The notes under the pieces: model-generated | What the model was told of the DNA's origin: nothing | Databases searched by the model: none | Seen by the model: the letters and a program-made list of their open reading frames with translations, nothing else | Shown here: piece by piece, positions 63,561 through 64,000 of the stretch | Numbering within the stretch: position 1 is the stretch's first letter | How the letters are laid out: each line of letters begins with the position of its first letter | Translations under genes and position numbers: made by a program | From: Cephalotus follicularis | Taxonomy: Eukaryota > Streptophyta > Magnoliopsida > Oxalidales > Cephalotaceae | Length of the DNA stretch: 64,000 bases | Assembly: GCA_001972305.1 (NCBI GenBank) | Contig: BDDD01000020.1 | Location: 731,013 to 795,012, forward strand | Reading direction: 5' to 3'

Positions 63561-64000
63561 TCATGTACTCGAAAATCGGATTCCGAATCCCGGTTCTCCC
63601 GAATTCATTGTAACTCCGGATCATGTGGTTGCGCATCCCTGATGTGATCAAGTAACACTGGCTGGACCCGCATGTCAGCCACAAAAATCCCCAGTGACTG
63701 ATTGAATGGAGACCACTCTTGGAAGTCTTCCAACATCTTCCATTGCGACACCATCGTACTGGCAACCATAGCCTTGCGACTAAAGGCATCAGCGGCTACA
63801 TTCGCTTTCCCCGGGTGGTACTGGATACTGCAGTCATAATCATTAAAGAACTCTACCCACCTGTGTTGTCTCATGTTTAGTGTATCTTGACAGAACAGGT
63901 ACCTCAGACTCTTATGATCGGTAAAGATCTCAAATTGAGTTCCATACAAGCAGTGTCTCCACTTCTGAAGAGCAAAGATAATAGCTGCCAGTTCAAGATT
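63561..64000 (-). pseudogene. GyG RNase H end, cut by window edge
   Basis: [19 protein letters not shown] and [37 protein letters not shown] (about 63770-63945) are the end of gypsy RNase H and its link to integrase. The frame stops at 63605 and a second frame continues into the integrase linker. RT and the beginning of RNase H lie beyond 64000. Confidence 0.85.

Larger units (their letters stand above)
60037..64000 (-). mobile_element. GyG: Ty3/gypsy chromovirus, 3' part, runs off window
   Basis: On the minus strand: RNase H and integrase (64000 down to 62234), polypurine tract TTTGAAGGAGGGGGGAT (62191-62207) and a 3' LTR starting TGTGACACCC at 62190 and running down to about 60037, where it meets the broken GyF LTR. 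The last part of the LTR is probably missing. Gag, protease, RT and the 5' LTR lie beyond 64000. It is less decayed than the other gypsy elements here. Confidence 0.85.

Overview
The window looks like nuclear heterochromatin of a flowering plant, probably a eudicot. It is AT-rich and packed with nested LTR retrotransposons, with primer-binding sites of the plant tRNA-iMet type (TGGTATCAGAGC) and Ty1/copia and Ty3/gypsy proteins of plant type. I see no host gene, tRNA, rRNA or CRISPR array. Almost every gag/pol carries stops, frameshifts or lost catalytic residues, so coding parts are called pseudogenes. Labels used here: Gy = Ty3/gypsy, Co = Ty1/copia.

Layout. 1-3322 is a stack of three LTR pieces: a CoH-family LTR (minus), a GyB-family LTR (plus) and an old copia LTR relict CoK (minus). 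3323-24302 is an old gypsy, GyA (plus), split first by a GyB-family solo LTR (3834-6538) inside protease/RT and then by a full gypsy GyB (minus, 8371-23127) inside the integrase zinc finger. GyB's 3' LTR is itself split by a gag-only copia, CoH (plus, 9369-13824, perfect target duplication CACAA). 24303-29290 is GyC (plus), which lacks integrase and shares its first LTR with the 3' end of GyA. 29291-30874 plus 49043 to about 49127 is an LTR-like block (GyI) split by copia CoE (minus, 30875-49042, duplication TGTTT). CoE is split by a same-family copia in opposite orientation, CoD (plus, 33757-42186, duplication CCTAA). 49128-51433 is the 3' part of an Athila/Tat-like gypsy (GyJ). 51434 to about 60036 is gypsy GyF (plus). 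About 60037 to the window end is gypsy GyG (minus), cut by the window edge.

Main signal. The LTRs of several unrelated families carry arrays of a short motif centred on GTCGAC. In the gypsy families GyB, GyF and GyG it is CAGTCGACTG; in copia CoH, copia CoD/CoE and block GyI it is AGCGTCGACGCT. Copies repeat every 20-22 bp (two helical turns), with an occasional 28-bp step, while the spacer sequence is not repeated. In the CoH, GyB and GyF LTRs the array lies about 100-120 bp upstream of a TATA-like box. Related LTRs also share a hairpin with a compensatory base change and a conserved CTGAG-GTTTG-CTCAG block. These look like a shared, spacing-dependent LTR control module; that function is inference.
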